Source: Chromatiales bacterium (GTDB lineage: Bacteria; Pseudomonadota; Gammaproteobacteria; Steroidobacterales; GCA-2729495). From it: 64,000 nucleotides of DNA. The stretch lies in the NCBI GenBank assembly GCA_002729495.1, contig PBYE01000098.1:44366-108365 (forward strand), read 5' to 3'. The translations under genes and the position numbers were made by a program. Positions 1 through 8,919 of the stretch are shown piece by piece. Within the stretch, counting starts at the first letter, position 1. Every line of letters begins with the position of its first letter. The notes beneath the pieces were generated by a model. That model was not told the origin of the DNA. It saw only the letters and a program-made list of their open reading frames with translations, and did not search any database.

Positions 1-3000
1 CACAGTTCGCCCGCCACGCCCGGCGGAACCGGCCGGCCTGCATCATCGAGAATATAAATCCGGGCATTTGCTATTGGTTTACCGACCGGTACCCGTGCGT
101 TGTCCGGCAAATCAGCAAGGACTTCGAAACAGCTTGCATCCCAGGTTTCCGTCGTTCCGTAAGTATTCAGTACCCGGCATTTCGGCCAGCGCCTGCGAAT
201 TTTTGCGGCCAGTTCACCTGTCAACACTTCGCCACTACTAATTAATGAACGCAGAGGCGCTATTTTCTGCCGGTCAGTTACGGTCTCTATCAGCGAGGTC
301 AGTAACGATGGCACGGCGACAAGATGAGTAATCTCTCGCTCACCCAGCCAGTCCGCGATCGCGGGGGGATCAGCCTCGAGGGTCGCGGGCAAAACCTCGA
401 CACGCGCACCGTGCAACAGGGCGCCAAAGATTTCCCACACGGAATCGATGAAATTAAGGCTCGTACGTTGCGCGAAAACAGAATTCGCATCGAATCCGAA
501 TTGCTGCCACATCCAGATACAACGGCTGACAGCAGCTGCGTGCGTACCCTTAGCCCCCTTGGGAGCGCCGGTTGACCCGGATGTGTACAGAACCCACGCG
601 GCATCACCGGGTTGGCTGTAGAACTGCGATTCGGTAACGGACAACGTCTCCGTTGTGCGCAACTCACTTACCGGCAACGCAATACCCAGCGAGGCCAAAA
701 TACTGTTGCGATCATCGACCAGGATTCTCTGCGGCTTCGCGTCGGCAACCATGGCCTGCAACCTCGCTAGCGGATAGTTGGGGTCAAGTGGCAACCAGGC
801 CGCACCGCATTTCAGTATCGCCAGCAACCACGCAACCGTATCGGCGGACCGTTCAAGGCTTATTCCGACCAGGTCGCCGCGGCCGGTTCCCCGGGCGGCA
901 AGTGCCCGGGCGTACCGGTCTGCCCGTTCATCGAGTTCGGCATAAGACAAAGCTTCGCCTGCATCCGCGATGGCAGTTTTGTCGGCTGTTAACCGGACCT
1001 GTTGCTGAAACAAACCGTGCAGGGTTTGCTCAGGAACCGGCATCACTGTAGCGTTCCAGTCAACCAGCTGGCGACGCAGCTGTGCATCGCTGTGCAAGGC
1101 CAACGTTCCCACGGCCGCATCCGGATCCAGCGCGATAGCCTGCAACATGGCGGCCAGGCCTTCTGCCCACCATGCCAGGGCGTCAATATCGAAAATATCT
1201 TCACGGATACCGAGGAAGCCGGAGAAGATTTTACCGATACCATGGTCAGTCACGGACAACTCGAGATCCCAGTAGCCGGCCCGGTCAACGACGGGAACGT
1301 CGGTAGCGAATACGAGTCCGTCTGCACTTACCCCCGGATCACTCCTGTCTTCGAACATAAACATGATCTGGAACAGCGGATGCCTGCCGTATAAACGCTC
1401 CGGCGCCAGCTCTTCAACTATCTTTTCGAATGGCAGGGTACTGTGGTCGTAAACAGCCAGGGAATTTTCACGCTCGGCCAAAAGCAATTCGCGAAAACTG
1501 CTGTCCGTGTTAACCGGATTCCGATACACGACATTGTTAACCATGCAACCAATCATGCGCCGTGTATCAGCATCACGCCGCAGGGTTGCGGGGGAGCCAA
1601 TAAGCAAGTCATCGTTACCCAGGCAACGTGTCAACCACGCACGCCAGGCTGCCAGGAACAGCATGAACGGTGTCGCGCCAGTATCTCGCGCAAGTTTGCG
1701 AAGAATGTCTGTTGCCAGTGCATCCAGCGCGAACGGCACCCTTACTTCGCGTCCCGTATTTGCGGAAACTCCGGGGTGACCGCCGGCAGGAAATCCATCA
1801 TGTCCTGCGAGTTTGTCGCGCCACCAGTCAAGTTCCGAGCGCGCCCATTCCGGCGTCACGGCATCGCGCTCGCGGTTGGCGAAATCTGCAAACTGCATAT
1901 CTGGCCGACATGGCATTGCATTTTCATACTCTGCCGCAAGCTCGTCGCGTATAAGCGGAACACAAAGCCCGTCAGCAATTATGTGGTGCACGGTCACGAG
2001 CAACACGGTCTCAGCGCCCGGCATTGTGTACAGGACTGCCCGCAGCAGTGGCGCACGATCGAGCGCGAAGGGAAGGGCAATCTCTATCGCCGCGCTGTCT
2101 GCGAGCTGCCGCGCCGCATCCCCGGGAGCCCCTGCCTCCAGTTGAACAACTGCGAGGTCCGTAAGCTCGCCGAGCTCGTCAAGTGAGACAACTTGCTGCG
2201 CCGGTTGCTCCAGCGAGCCACCAACATAACTACGCAATACGTCATGCCTCGACAAAAGGCTTTGCCATGCGCGGGAGAACCGTTGTTGATCGAACGCGCC
2301 CTTCATTCTGATCAGGAACTGCTCGTTAGCGCCCGTGTTATCGGGATAGAGCTGTTGCAAAAACCACAAACTTTGCTGCGCATACGAAAGTCGCGCCGGA
2401 CCTCTGCCTGCCACGGCAACCGGCCGATGCTCTACCGGTGACACACCTTTGCTACGTGCTACCGCCTCCGCATGATTTTCCTGCAACCATGCTGCGTAAA
2501 GGCGGATACTCGGGGCATCGAACAGGGCAGCCAGGAAAACCGTATCGTCGAGGTAGCGCTGCACCTCGGTGGTCAGCCTTACGGCGAGTATGGAATCGCC
2601 ACCTGCAGCAAAAAAATCTTCGTCGCGATCAAGTGCATCGTGCTCGAGTACTTTGCACCATATCGCCGCAATATCTCGTTCCAAAGAACCCGCACTGATT
2701 ACCGGTGCGGGTTGTGCATTGCCTTCAAAAAAGTTTTGCAGGCTCGTCCTGTCCAGTTTGCCGCTGGCATTCAGCGGCAGCTGCTCAAGGGTCTTCCAGC
2801 GGGCAGGAACCATGTAAGCTGGCAACCGCGCGGCCAGCCACTCTGCATAGCCTGGATCGGGCTGCCGGGTCTTTGCCCGGGGGGCAGTCCTGGTCGAAAG
2901 CAGGCTCCGGTGCAGTGCTGTCTGGTTCAGCGCAGTCTCATGATGACGGGTTGTATGAGTCAGCAGTAGTGGTGGAGCATCTCCCGGCAACACGTTGGCT

Positions 3001-5348
3001 TCAATTTCGTAGTCGGGATAAATGCCGGAATCCGGTGTGGCACACATCCAGCGCGCGTTAATCGTGGTACCGGCAGACAGCTCGACCGGCTTGTCGCACA
3101 AGGGCAGCCAGACAGGCAGCCAGGCCTGCTGGTGTTCAAGAAAATCGACAGCTCCATCCCCCCCAGAAAAGATTCTCGTCCACAGCAGGAAACCGTCAAA
3201 CAATCCATCTCGCGTAACAACGAATGTCGCCTCTCCCGTATAACCTGGCTTGAGCTCGTGGCGGAAATCGAGTTTTTCGAATATGGCGGGTTCTGCCAGC
3301 AGCCCCTCGGCAGGAAAGTTGCGTACACAGAGCCGGACATCGAACTCCCGACCGGCCTGCGCAAAAATTGCCTCGGCATAGCGGCGCGCGAGCCCATCGA
3401 AGCGTGGCGAGGTGCGAGCGTCATCCGGCAGTTGTGCCGGTGCAATGAATGTCGTGCAGACTTCGGGCACGGCAGTGAACGACTCCGCGAACAGATGGCG
3501 GGCATCATTCCAGATAGGCACGATACCGTCGGAACTACCGATATTGCCGATAATCCCCTGCGTACAGACGTCTACAAGCTCGGGCAATTCCACGGCCTGC
3601 ATATCACCGCAGATGACTTCGATGCGATCACCAAGCCCAAGCCACCGCACCAGCTCATCGGCTGCTGCTGCTGCGTCCGGTAAAACTTCAACGGCGTATA
3701 CCTTGCGCGCACCGGCAGCGACACACATTCTTGCGAGCATCGCATCCTTGCCGGTGCCAATGTCCAGCACGACCTTGCCGGTCACGTTTTGTTCGAACGC
3801 ACGTCGATAACTTGCGACCCTTATTTCGTCGCTGGCCATAAAGTCATACAGCAGCGCATCGTAGACCTGGTATTCACCCAGCGAGGGCCAGAATTCCACA
3901 CGGTCTGCTGCTCTCCCGGCGGGCACCACAAACGCCGTCAAGGTTTGCGAGCTACCTGCGTTCTGCACCACGACCGCAGCATCGCGAATACCCGGATGCT
4001 GCTGCAGTTGCATTTCGATTTCACCGGGTTCGACACGATAGCCACGAATTTTTACCTGGTCGTCAACACGGCCAACGAATTCGATCTCTCCCACGGCATT
4101 AACGCGCGCCAGGTCGCCACTGCAATAGAAACGCTGCGTGGTCCCGTCGCTGGCATCAAACTCACAAAAACGCTCCGCCGTGAGCTCGGCATTGTCCAGG
4201 TAGCCACTCGCTATCATCTGACCGCCCAGGTGTAATTCGCCGGTTGCACCGGGTGCAACTTCAACGCCGGTCTCAGGATTCAGTATCAGTATTTGCGCAT
4301 CGCGAACCGCCTTACCGATTGAAGTCGGCGAAGCCGTCTGCCCGCGCCGGTACTCCTGCATCGTCATACGCCCTGCTGTCTCTGTCAGTGCGTAGGTATT
4401 TACTAACCGGGCTGACCCGGCTTCGTTCACCCGGTACCATTCTTCGATATCGGCGGCATTCACAGCTTCGCCACTGAATACCAGCAACCGCAAGTCGGGC
4501 AGGCCATTATTTGCGGCCAGGCAATCGGCGTGCAGCAACTGGCGAAACCCTGACGGCGTAATGCTGAGAACCGTTACATGATTGTCCGCCAGCACCCTGC
4601 ACCAGGCCACGGGGTCGGCGCGCATGGCAGCAGGGATTATCGTGAGCTGCGCACCCGTACTAAGCGCACCCCATATCTCCCACACCGAAAAACCAAAGCC
4701 AAGGGAATGCAACGTCGACCAGTTGTCGTGCTCGTCGAAGCCCAGCTCTTCCTGCACATTTTCAAACAAGAACGCCAGGTTCGCGTGACTTACCATCACG
4801 CCATTGGGTGTGCCGGTAGAGCCGGACGTAAACATCACGTAGCAAAGGTCAGTCTCTTTAACAGCGAGTTGAGGGTTCGTGTCGGTATCACCGGCTGCTG
4901 CAACGTCCGTTAAGTTCAGGTACAGAACTTCGTACTGATCGCTTTCGATTTGATGCGTCAGGTCCGCCGGCAGTGAGTCAGACGCCAGCACTACGCCCGG
5001 CTGAGCCTTACGCAGAATCTCCCGGATGCGAACCGCCGGGTAATCCGGATCGAGCGCCACGTATGTGCCGCCGGCCTTCATGATCGCCAGCATGCCGACG
5101 ATCAGGTTGACAGAGGGATGCATGCACAGCCCGACCAGTACATTGGGGCCCACGCCGAGTTCAATGAGTTCATGGGCTACGCGGTTAGCGCGGATATTGA
5201 GTTCACGATAACCGATCGAATCCTTACCACAAACAATCGCAATACGGTCCGGCGACCGGAGCGCGTGTTGCTCGAAACGTCTATATAGAAACTGATGGGC
5301 CTGGACAGCTTTAGCCCCGGTCATTTCTGTATGGACTTCCGTTGGCAT
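1..5348 (-). CDS. Non-ribosomal peptide synthetase, A-(PRMT-like)-T-C-A..., 3' end outside window
   Basis: About 1780 residues are visible and the reading frame is still open at the left edge. Domain order from the N terminus: adenylation domain A1 starting near residue 15 with no condensation domain before it, so a loading module (TSGSTG near 170-185, the A8 region GRVDDQVKIRGYRVEPGEIE near 425-444); an inserted class I methyltransferase plus barrel-like region of PRMT type (about 485-790; VLDIGTGKD motif); the A9/A10 end (LPAYMVP, LPLNASGKLDR, about 840-870); a carrier domain (FFAAGGDSI, about 910-925); a condensation domain (HHIIADG near 1120); and a second adenylation domain A2 (TSGSTGAPKG near 1588) cut before its A7 motif. 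Read by eye, A1 has Gly at the position of the amino-binding Asp235, and A2 reads like a beta-amino-acid domain. The start codon overlaps the stop of the upstream methyltransferase (TGATG), so translation is coupled. The product is unknown. Confidence 0.93.
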   Translation of the reverse strand, partial: MPTEVHTEMTGAKAVQAHQFLYRRFEQHALRSPDRIAIVCGKDSIGYRELNIRANRVAHELIELGVGPNVLVGLCMHPSVNLIVGMLAIMKAGGTYVALDPDYPAVRIREILRKAQPGVVLASDSLPADLTHQIESDQYEVLYLNLTDVAAAGDTDTNPQLAVKETDLCYVMFTSGSTGTPNGVMVSHANLAFLFENVQEELGFDEHDNWSTLHSLGFGFSVWEIWGALSTGAQLTIIPAAMRADPVAWCRVLADNHVTVLSITPSGFRQLLHADCLAANNGLPDLRLLVFSGEAVNAADIEEWYRVNEAGSARLVNTYALTETAGRMTMQEYRRGQTASPTSIGKAVRDAQILILNPETGVEVAPGATGELHLGGQMIASGYLDNAELTAERFCEFDASDGTTQRFYCSGDLARVNAVGEIEFVGRVDDQVKIRGYRVEPGEIEMQLQQHPGIRDAAVVVQNAGSSQTLTAFVVPAGRAADRVEFWPSLGEYQVYDALLYDFMASDEIRVASYRRAFEQNVTGKVVLDIGTGKDAMLARMCVAAGARKVYAVEVLPDAAAAADELVRWLGLGDRIEVICGDMQAVELPELVDVCTQGIIGNIGSSDGIVPIWNDARHLFAESFTAVPEVCTTFIAPAQLPDDARTSPRFDGLARRYAEAIFAQAGREFDVRLCVRNFPAEGLLAEPAIFEKLDFRHELKPGYTGEATFVVTRDGLFDGFLLWTRIFSGGDGAVDFLEHQQAWLPVWLPLCDKPVELSAGTTINARWMCATPDSGIYPDYEIEANVLPGDAPPLLLTHTTRHHETALNQTALHRSLLSTRTAPRAKTRQPDPGYAEWLAARLPAYMVPARWKTLEQLPLNASGKLDRTSLQNFFEGNAQPAPVISAGSLERDIAAIWCKVLEHDALDRDEDFFAAGGDSILAVRLTTEVQRYLDDTVFLAALFDAPSIRLYAAWLQENHAEAVARSKGVSPVEHRPVAVAGRGPARLSYAQQSLWFLQQLYPDNTGANEQFLIRMKGAFDQQRFSRAWQSLLSRHDVLRSYVGGSLEQPAQQVVSLDELGELTDLAVVQLEAGAPGDAARQLADSAAIEIALPFALDRAPLLRAVLYTMPGAETVLLVTVHHIIADGLCVPLIRDELAAEYENAMPCRPDMQFADFANRERDAVTPEWARSELDWWRDKLAGHDGFPAGGHPGVSANTGREVRVPFALDALATDILRKLARDTGATPFMLFLAAWRAWLTRCLGNDDLLIGSPATLRRDADTRRMIGCMVNNVVYRNPVNTDSSFRELLLAERENSLAVYDHSTLPFEKIVEELAPERLYGRHPLFQIMFMFEDRSDPGVSADGLVFATDVPVVDRAGYWDLELSVTDHGIGKIFSGFLGIREDIFDIDALAWWAEGLAAMLQAIALDPDAAVGTLALHSDAQLRRQLVDWNATVMPVPEQTLHGLFQQQVRLTADKTAIADAGEALSYAELDERADRYARALAARGTGRGDLVGISLERSADTVAWLLAILKCGAAWLPLDPNYPLARLQAMVADAKPQRILVDDRNSILASLGIALPVSELRTTETLSVTESQFYSQPGDAAWVLYTSGSTGAPKGAKGTHAAAVSRCIWMWQQFGFDANSVFAQRTSLNFIDSVWEIFGALLHGARVEVLPATLEADPPAIADWLGEREITHLVAVPSLLTSLIETVTDRQKIAPLRSLISSGEVLTGELAAKIRRRWPKCRVLNTYGTTETWDASCFEVLADLPDNARVPVGKPIANARIYILDDAGRPVPPGVAGEL

Positions 5349-6085
5349 CAGAGGCTGCACTCCAGGATAGCTATCGGTGGATTATCGAGATACTCACGGA
5401 AGTACTCTGCGCCACATTCATTTATCCCGACAGGATCGAGCTGCAAATCGTGCCACTGAATATCTTTGAACCCCGCTGCCTTAAGCGCGGTTTCATAACA
5501 CTCCAGGCTGTAGAAATAAGCATTGAAGCGAATCATTTTTCGGCCGCTGACCATCGTGTAGCTGATAGGTGACCCGTCAACACGGGGCAAGTCGACGGAC
5601 TTGTTAAAACCGTACTGCACGTAACCCGCATAGTCGCTTGCTGCCTGCATCGGGTTTTCGTTGATGCAGACAAGGCGGCCGCCGGGTTTCAGGTGGGCCG
5701 CTATCCGGCGGCACATCTCCCCGAGTTCGGCCTGCGATGCCGAGTAGTGCAGCAGGTAAGTCGCTGTTACAAGATCGAAGGATTCTTCCAGTTCGAGTTG
5801 GGCCACATCAAAGCACGCGTAACGTACACCCAGTGGCGCACGCTCTTCCTCCTCCACGGCCAGGGCGATCATCTCGGCAGAAATGTCGACCCCCAGCACA
5901 TCCCTCGCGCCGGCATTCTTTAGCTGGCGCGTATAAAAACCTTCGCCACAGGCAAGGTCCAGTAAAGCTTTACCGCGAATGTCGCCAAGTAAGCGAAAAA
6001 AACTACAGACTTCTACGTAACGCCTTAGCGGTGACTCTTTGGTCCGCTTGTAATCGGCGGCGATAGCGTCGTACTGGGCGCTCAT
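5348..6085 (-). CDS. Class I SAM-dependent small-molecule methyltransferase
   Basis: A 245-residue protein with a Rossmann-type SAM fold: motif I is LLDLACGEGFYTRQL near residues 40-54, followed by an acidic strand end (GVDIS) and a post-motif region (FDLVTATYLLHY). There is no signal peptide or membrane segment, so it is cytoplasmic. It sits between the deaminase and the NRPS and overlaps both (ATGA with the deaminase stop, TGATG with the NRPS start), which makes a tailoring or precursor-methylation role for the NRPS product likely. The general look is that of the free-standing ToxA/UbiE-like methyltransferases of secondary metabolism. The substrate cannot be read from the sequence. The family call is firm; the pathway role is inferred from the coupling. 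Confidence 0.9.
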   Translation of the reverse strand: MSAQYDAIAADYKRTKESPLRRYVEVCSFFRLLGDIRGKALLDLACGEGFYTRQLKNAGARDVLGVDISAEMIALAVEEEERAPLGVRYACFDVAQLELEESFDLVTATYLLHYSASQAELGEMCRRIAAHLKPGGRLVCINENPMQAASDYAGYVQYGFNKSVDLPRVDGSPISYTMVSGRKMIRFNAYFYSLECYETALKAAGFKDIQWHDLQLDPVGINECGAEYFREYLDNPPIAILECSL

Positions 6086-6579
6086 CGCTCTCTTCCCGGG
6101 TTCTGCGAACCCCAGCTATTTAACAGCGCAAGGCAATCCGCATGGAGAATTCCCCCGATTATGCGCGGGACATCTGCCTGGTCTGCAAATACCTGGCTAA
6201 GCGGTACACATAACTCCGAGCCCGTCACCGCCTGCATATCCAGGAGGGAGGCACCGAAACAGATTTCGCCTATTCCAGCGTAATAACTTGCCGCAAGGCA
6301 CATCAGGCAGGGTTCGACGGTAACAAAAAGGGTGCAGCCGTGAAGATCAAGCGCACGAAGTTCGCGACATGCCGAACGAATGACTGCCACCTCGGCATGA
6401 GCGGTCACATCGAGGTCACTGATAACTGCGTTGTGGGCGCTTGCGATAACTTCTGTATCGCGTACCAGGCAAGCACCAACGGGCGGGCCGCCGGCGGCCA
6501 TGCCCCGTTCGGCCATCGTCAGCGCAACGCGCATGAACTGCTCCCGCACGGCGGGAGCCGAGTCCGCGGCAACTTTCAT
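6082..6579 (-). CDS. CDA-superfamily nucleoside/nucleobase deaminase
   Basis: A 165-residue zinc deaminase of the cytidine/guanine/tRNA-adenosine deaminase superfamily. The zinc-binding signature is complete: H61-A-E63, where E63 is the proton shuttle, and P90-C91-x2-C94. This family hydrolytically removes an exocyclic amino group from a purine, pyrimidine or pterin-like ring. It lacks the residues that would let me name it TadA or guanine deaminase. It is the first gene of the coupled operon with the methyltransferase (ATGA overlap) and the NRPS, so it probably prepares a heterocyclic precursor for that pathway (inference). The start at 6579 is the first ATG. A housekeeping deaminase that merely sits here is the alternative. 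Confidence 0.88.
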   Translation of the reverse strand: MKVAADSAPAVREQFMRVALTMAERGMAAGGPPVGACLVRDTEVIASAHNAVISDLDVTAHAEVAVIRSACRELRALDLHGCTLFVTVEPCLMCLAASYYAGIGEICFGASLLDMQAVTGSELCVPLSQVFADQADVPRIIGGILHADCLALLNSWGSQNPGRER

Positions 6580-6882
6580 TCCCTATACTTCCTCTGCGTT
6601 CCCTATCTGGCCGCTCAATCGCGTCCCGCACAGAGACGCACACGACCTATCGATCCGCTAAAGCGTGTCTTGTTCCGGTTTTTTAAACCGCTTTGTTATG
6701 TGCTTCCTGTGCCGGCCGGGCACACATGGGTCAACAACCCGGCAGCCCGATTTTGACACACCATCGGGGTATTTGCCGCTCCTGCACCCTGCCCTGAAAG
6801 CCAGCCTCCTCACCATTTTGGAGCCATGGAAGTCCATTTAGTGGTAATCTAGCGCGCCTGCGCACGACTGAAGAACAAGAAG
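6580..6882. promoter_or_regulatory. Divergent intergenic region between NRPS and F420 operons
   Basis: These 303 bases separate the divergent deaminase-NRPS and DUF839-F420 operons and must hold both promoters, but I see no convincing -35/-10 pair. The visible structure is a palindrome at 6676-6690 (CGGTTT, 3-base loop, AAACCG). It is nested inside a wider AAAGCG...CGCTTT pairing starting near 6660 and ending near 6694. A TTGACA at 6753-6758 has no matching -10. No small gene is supported here. Confidence 0.4.
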
Positions 6883-8196
6883 ATGACCACAAGAACTATG
6901 TCGATATCCCTGAATTCAGAATCCCCTGCTGATACCGGCAGACGTGAGGTGCTAAAGCAGGGTTTCGCGTCCCTCTTTGCGCTGTCCGGCGCGGCAACGC
7001 TATCGGCCTGTCATGACGATGGAAGCTCCGGCCCTAAAGTCAAAAGCAACATAGAGAATATCGGGCCCCTTGCGGCGGTTCCGGATGCCAACGGTTTGCG
7101 GCTACCGGCCGGATTTACCAGCCGAATTGTCGCCCGCTCCGGTTATATTCCGGCCGGCACGTACCCCTGGCACCGGCTGCCTGACGGTGGCGCAACATTT
7201 GCGCTACCGGGCGGCGGCTGGATATACGTTTCCAACAGTGAGGAAAATCCTGGTCTCGGGGGCGTCGGCGCACTGGAATTCGACGCCACGGGTAACCTGG
7301 TTGATGCGTTTTCGATACTAACCGGCACAACCAAGAATTGTGCAGGGGGCCCAACCCCTTGGGATACCTGGCTCTCATGCGAGGAATATGACGATGGTCT
7401 TGTCTGGGAGTGTTTCCCTGCCAGCCGCGACGCGAGCACCGCGATGGCAATGCCTGCGATGGGCGTTTTCTGGCATGAGGCAGCGGCAACCGATCCGGTT
7501 ACAGGGATTGTTTACCTGACGGAAGACCGTCTGGACGCATGTTTTTATCGCTTTATTCCCGACGATTTCGGCGACTTGAGTTCCGGCAAGTTGCAGGCCG
7601 CCGTTCTAGCCGAGGCAGGGCCCGACCAGATGGCCGTCGAGGGGACCGTGAGCTGGATTGACATCCCCGACCCCTCCGCGGCGACCGATACGACCCGGGC
7701 ACAGGCGCAGGCAGCCGGGGCATCTATCTTCAGGCGCGGCGAAGGTGCCTGGCAGCACGGGCGGGTCACTTATTTTTCGACGACCTCGGACAATACGATC
7801 TGGGCCTATGAACCGGACATAGGCGATGCAACCGGTATTTTGTACCAGCTTTACAACAATACCGATCTGTTTCCGGGGGATACCACTTTGAGGGGTATAG
7901 ACAACCTGGGTGGTACCCGGGCCGGCGACATCGTCGTCGCAGAAGATACGCCACCGAACGCGCTGGAACTGCAGGCACTTACCAACACTTCTCCAACCCG
8001 GCTGGTTCCGTTACTGGCACTGGAGGGTCATACTGTATTTGGTTTCGCGGGAGAGCTGACAGGTCCTGCTTTCGACCCGTCCGGCACGCGCCTGTATTTC
8101 AGTTCACAGCGCGGCACTGAAGCTGACTTTTTACAGTTCGGAAATCTTCGGGGCGTGACCTTTGAAATTACCGGGCCGTTTGTCATCGATGCCTGA
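6883..8196 (+). CDS. PhoX/DUF839-family Tat-exported lipoprotein
   Basis: A 437-residue protein of the DUF839 (PhoX-like) beta-propeller family, with the typical TWLSCEEYDDG stretch near residues 162-172 and Gly/Asp-rich propeller blades. PhoX members are periplasmic calcium/iron phosphatases, but many DUF839 proteins have no known substrate. The N terminus carries a twin-arginine motif (R20-R21-E-V-L-K) followed by a hydrophobic stretch and a lipobox ending in C43 (LSAC). It is therefore probably folded in the cytoplasm, exported by Tat and lipid-anchored. An alternative start at 6898 would keep the signal. It lies only 38 bases upstream of npdG on the same strand and may be the first gene of the F420 operon, which is an unusual partner. 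Confidence 0.88.
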   Translation: MTTRTMSISLNSESPADTGRREVLKQGFASLFALSGAATLSACHDDGSSGPKVKSNIENIGPLAAVPDANGLRLPAGFTSRIVARSGYIPAGTYPWHRLPDGGATFALPGGGWIYVSNSEENPGLGGVGALEFDATGNLVDAFSILTGTTKNCAGGPTPWDTWLSCEEYDDGLVWECFPASRDASTAMAMPAMGVFWHEAAATDPVTGIVYLTEDRLDACFYRFIPDDFGDLSSGKLQAAVLAEAGPDQMAVEGTVSWIDIPDPSAATDTTRAQAQAAGASIFRRGEGAWQHGRVTYFSTTSDNTIWAYEPDIGDATGILYQLYNNTDLFPGDTTLRGIDNLGGTRAGDIVVAEDTPPNALELQALTNTSPTRLVPLLALEGHTVFGFAGELTGPAFDPSGTRLYFSSQRGTEADFLQFGNLRGVTFEITGPFVIDA

Positions 8197-8234
8197 CCCT
8201 GACTATTGCAAGCAAAATCAACCAGGAAACAATA

Positions 8235-8891
8235 ATGCAGACTATTACCGTCATTGGTGGCAGCGGTGAACTTGGTGGCGGTCTCGCGCTGCGCTGGGTG
8301 AAAGCCGGACTTCAAGTAATTATCGGTTCCCGCGATGCGGGCCGGGCAGCCCAGGTAGCCGCTGACATTAATGCTGCAGCCGGGAATGATCTTGCACGGG
8401 GCATGGAAAATTACCCGGCCGCGGAAGCCGGCGATATCGTGGTGCTCACGGTCAAGTTCGACCACCACAAAGCGATGCTCGAAGAATTAAGACCAGCCCT
8501 TAAAGGCAAAATCCTGGTTGATACGACTGTGCCGCTTGTGCCGCCGAAAATCATGCGGGTGCAATTACCTGAGGGTGGTTCTGTCGCCGTTATCGCGCAA
8601 CGACTGCTCGGTCCGGATGTAGAAGTTATTTCCGCATTCCAGAATGTGTCAGCTGCCACACTCAAGAGCGATGCTGAACCAGAATGCGATGTGCTGGTCA
8701 CCGGCGCCAAAGCGGCAACGCGGCAAACCGTCATTGAGCTGGTCGAAGCGGCCGGCTTCCGCGGCTGGCATGCCGGCGCCCTGGAAAACTCTGCTGCCGC
8801 CGAGGCCCTGACCTCGCTGTTGATATTCATGAATAAGAAATACGACAGTGATCATGCAGGCCTGCGCATCACCGGCATCGGCCAGACCTGA
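8235..8891 (+). CDS. npdG: NADPH:F420 oxidoreductase (Fno/NpdG family)
   Basis: A 218-residue Rossmann protein that interconverts NADP(H) and F420(H2), feeding reduced F420 to dependent enzymes. The dinucleotide motif is G8-G-S-G-E-L-G14. A GSRD stretch after the second strand supplies the Arg that contacts the NADP 2'-phosphate, and the C-terminal segment DHAGLRITGI is typical of the NpdG family. The length matches the usual 210-230 residues. It is followed after 28 bases by cofE, cofD, cofC and fbiC, so one operon makes the cofactor and recycles it. The main alternative is a different member of the NADP-binding F420-reductase-like family, but the context strongly supports this call. Confidence 0.9.
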   Translation: MQTITVIGGSGELGGGLALRWVKAGLQVIIGSRDAGRAAQVAADINAAAGNDLARGMENYPAAEAGDIVVLTVKFDHHKAMLEELRPALKGKILVDTTVPLVPPKIMRVQLPEGGSVAVIAQRLLGPDVEVISAFQNVSAATLKSDAEPECDVLVTGAKAATRQTVIELVEAAGFRGWHAGALENSAAAEALTSLLIFMNKKYDSDHAGLRITGIGQT

Positions 8892-8919
8892 TTCAACATA
8901 CTGCATCCTGTACTCGCCG

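Noticed and set aside
6753-6781. TTGACA at 6753-6758 as a -35 box for the F420 operon
   Set aside because: No -10-like hexamer follows at 16-18 bases; the sequence there is GC-rich.
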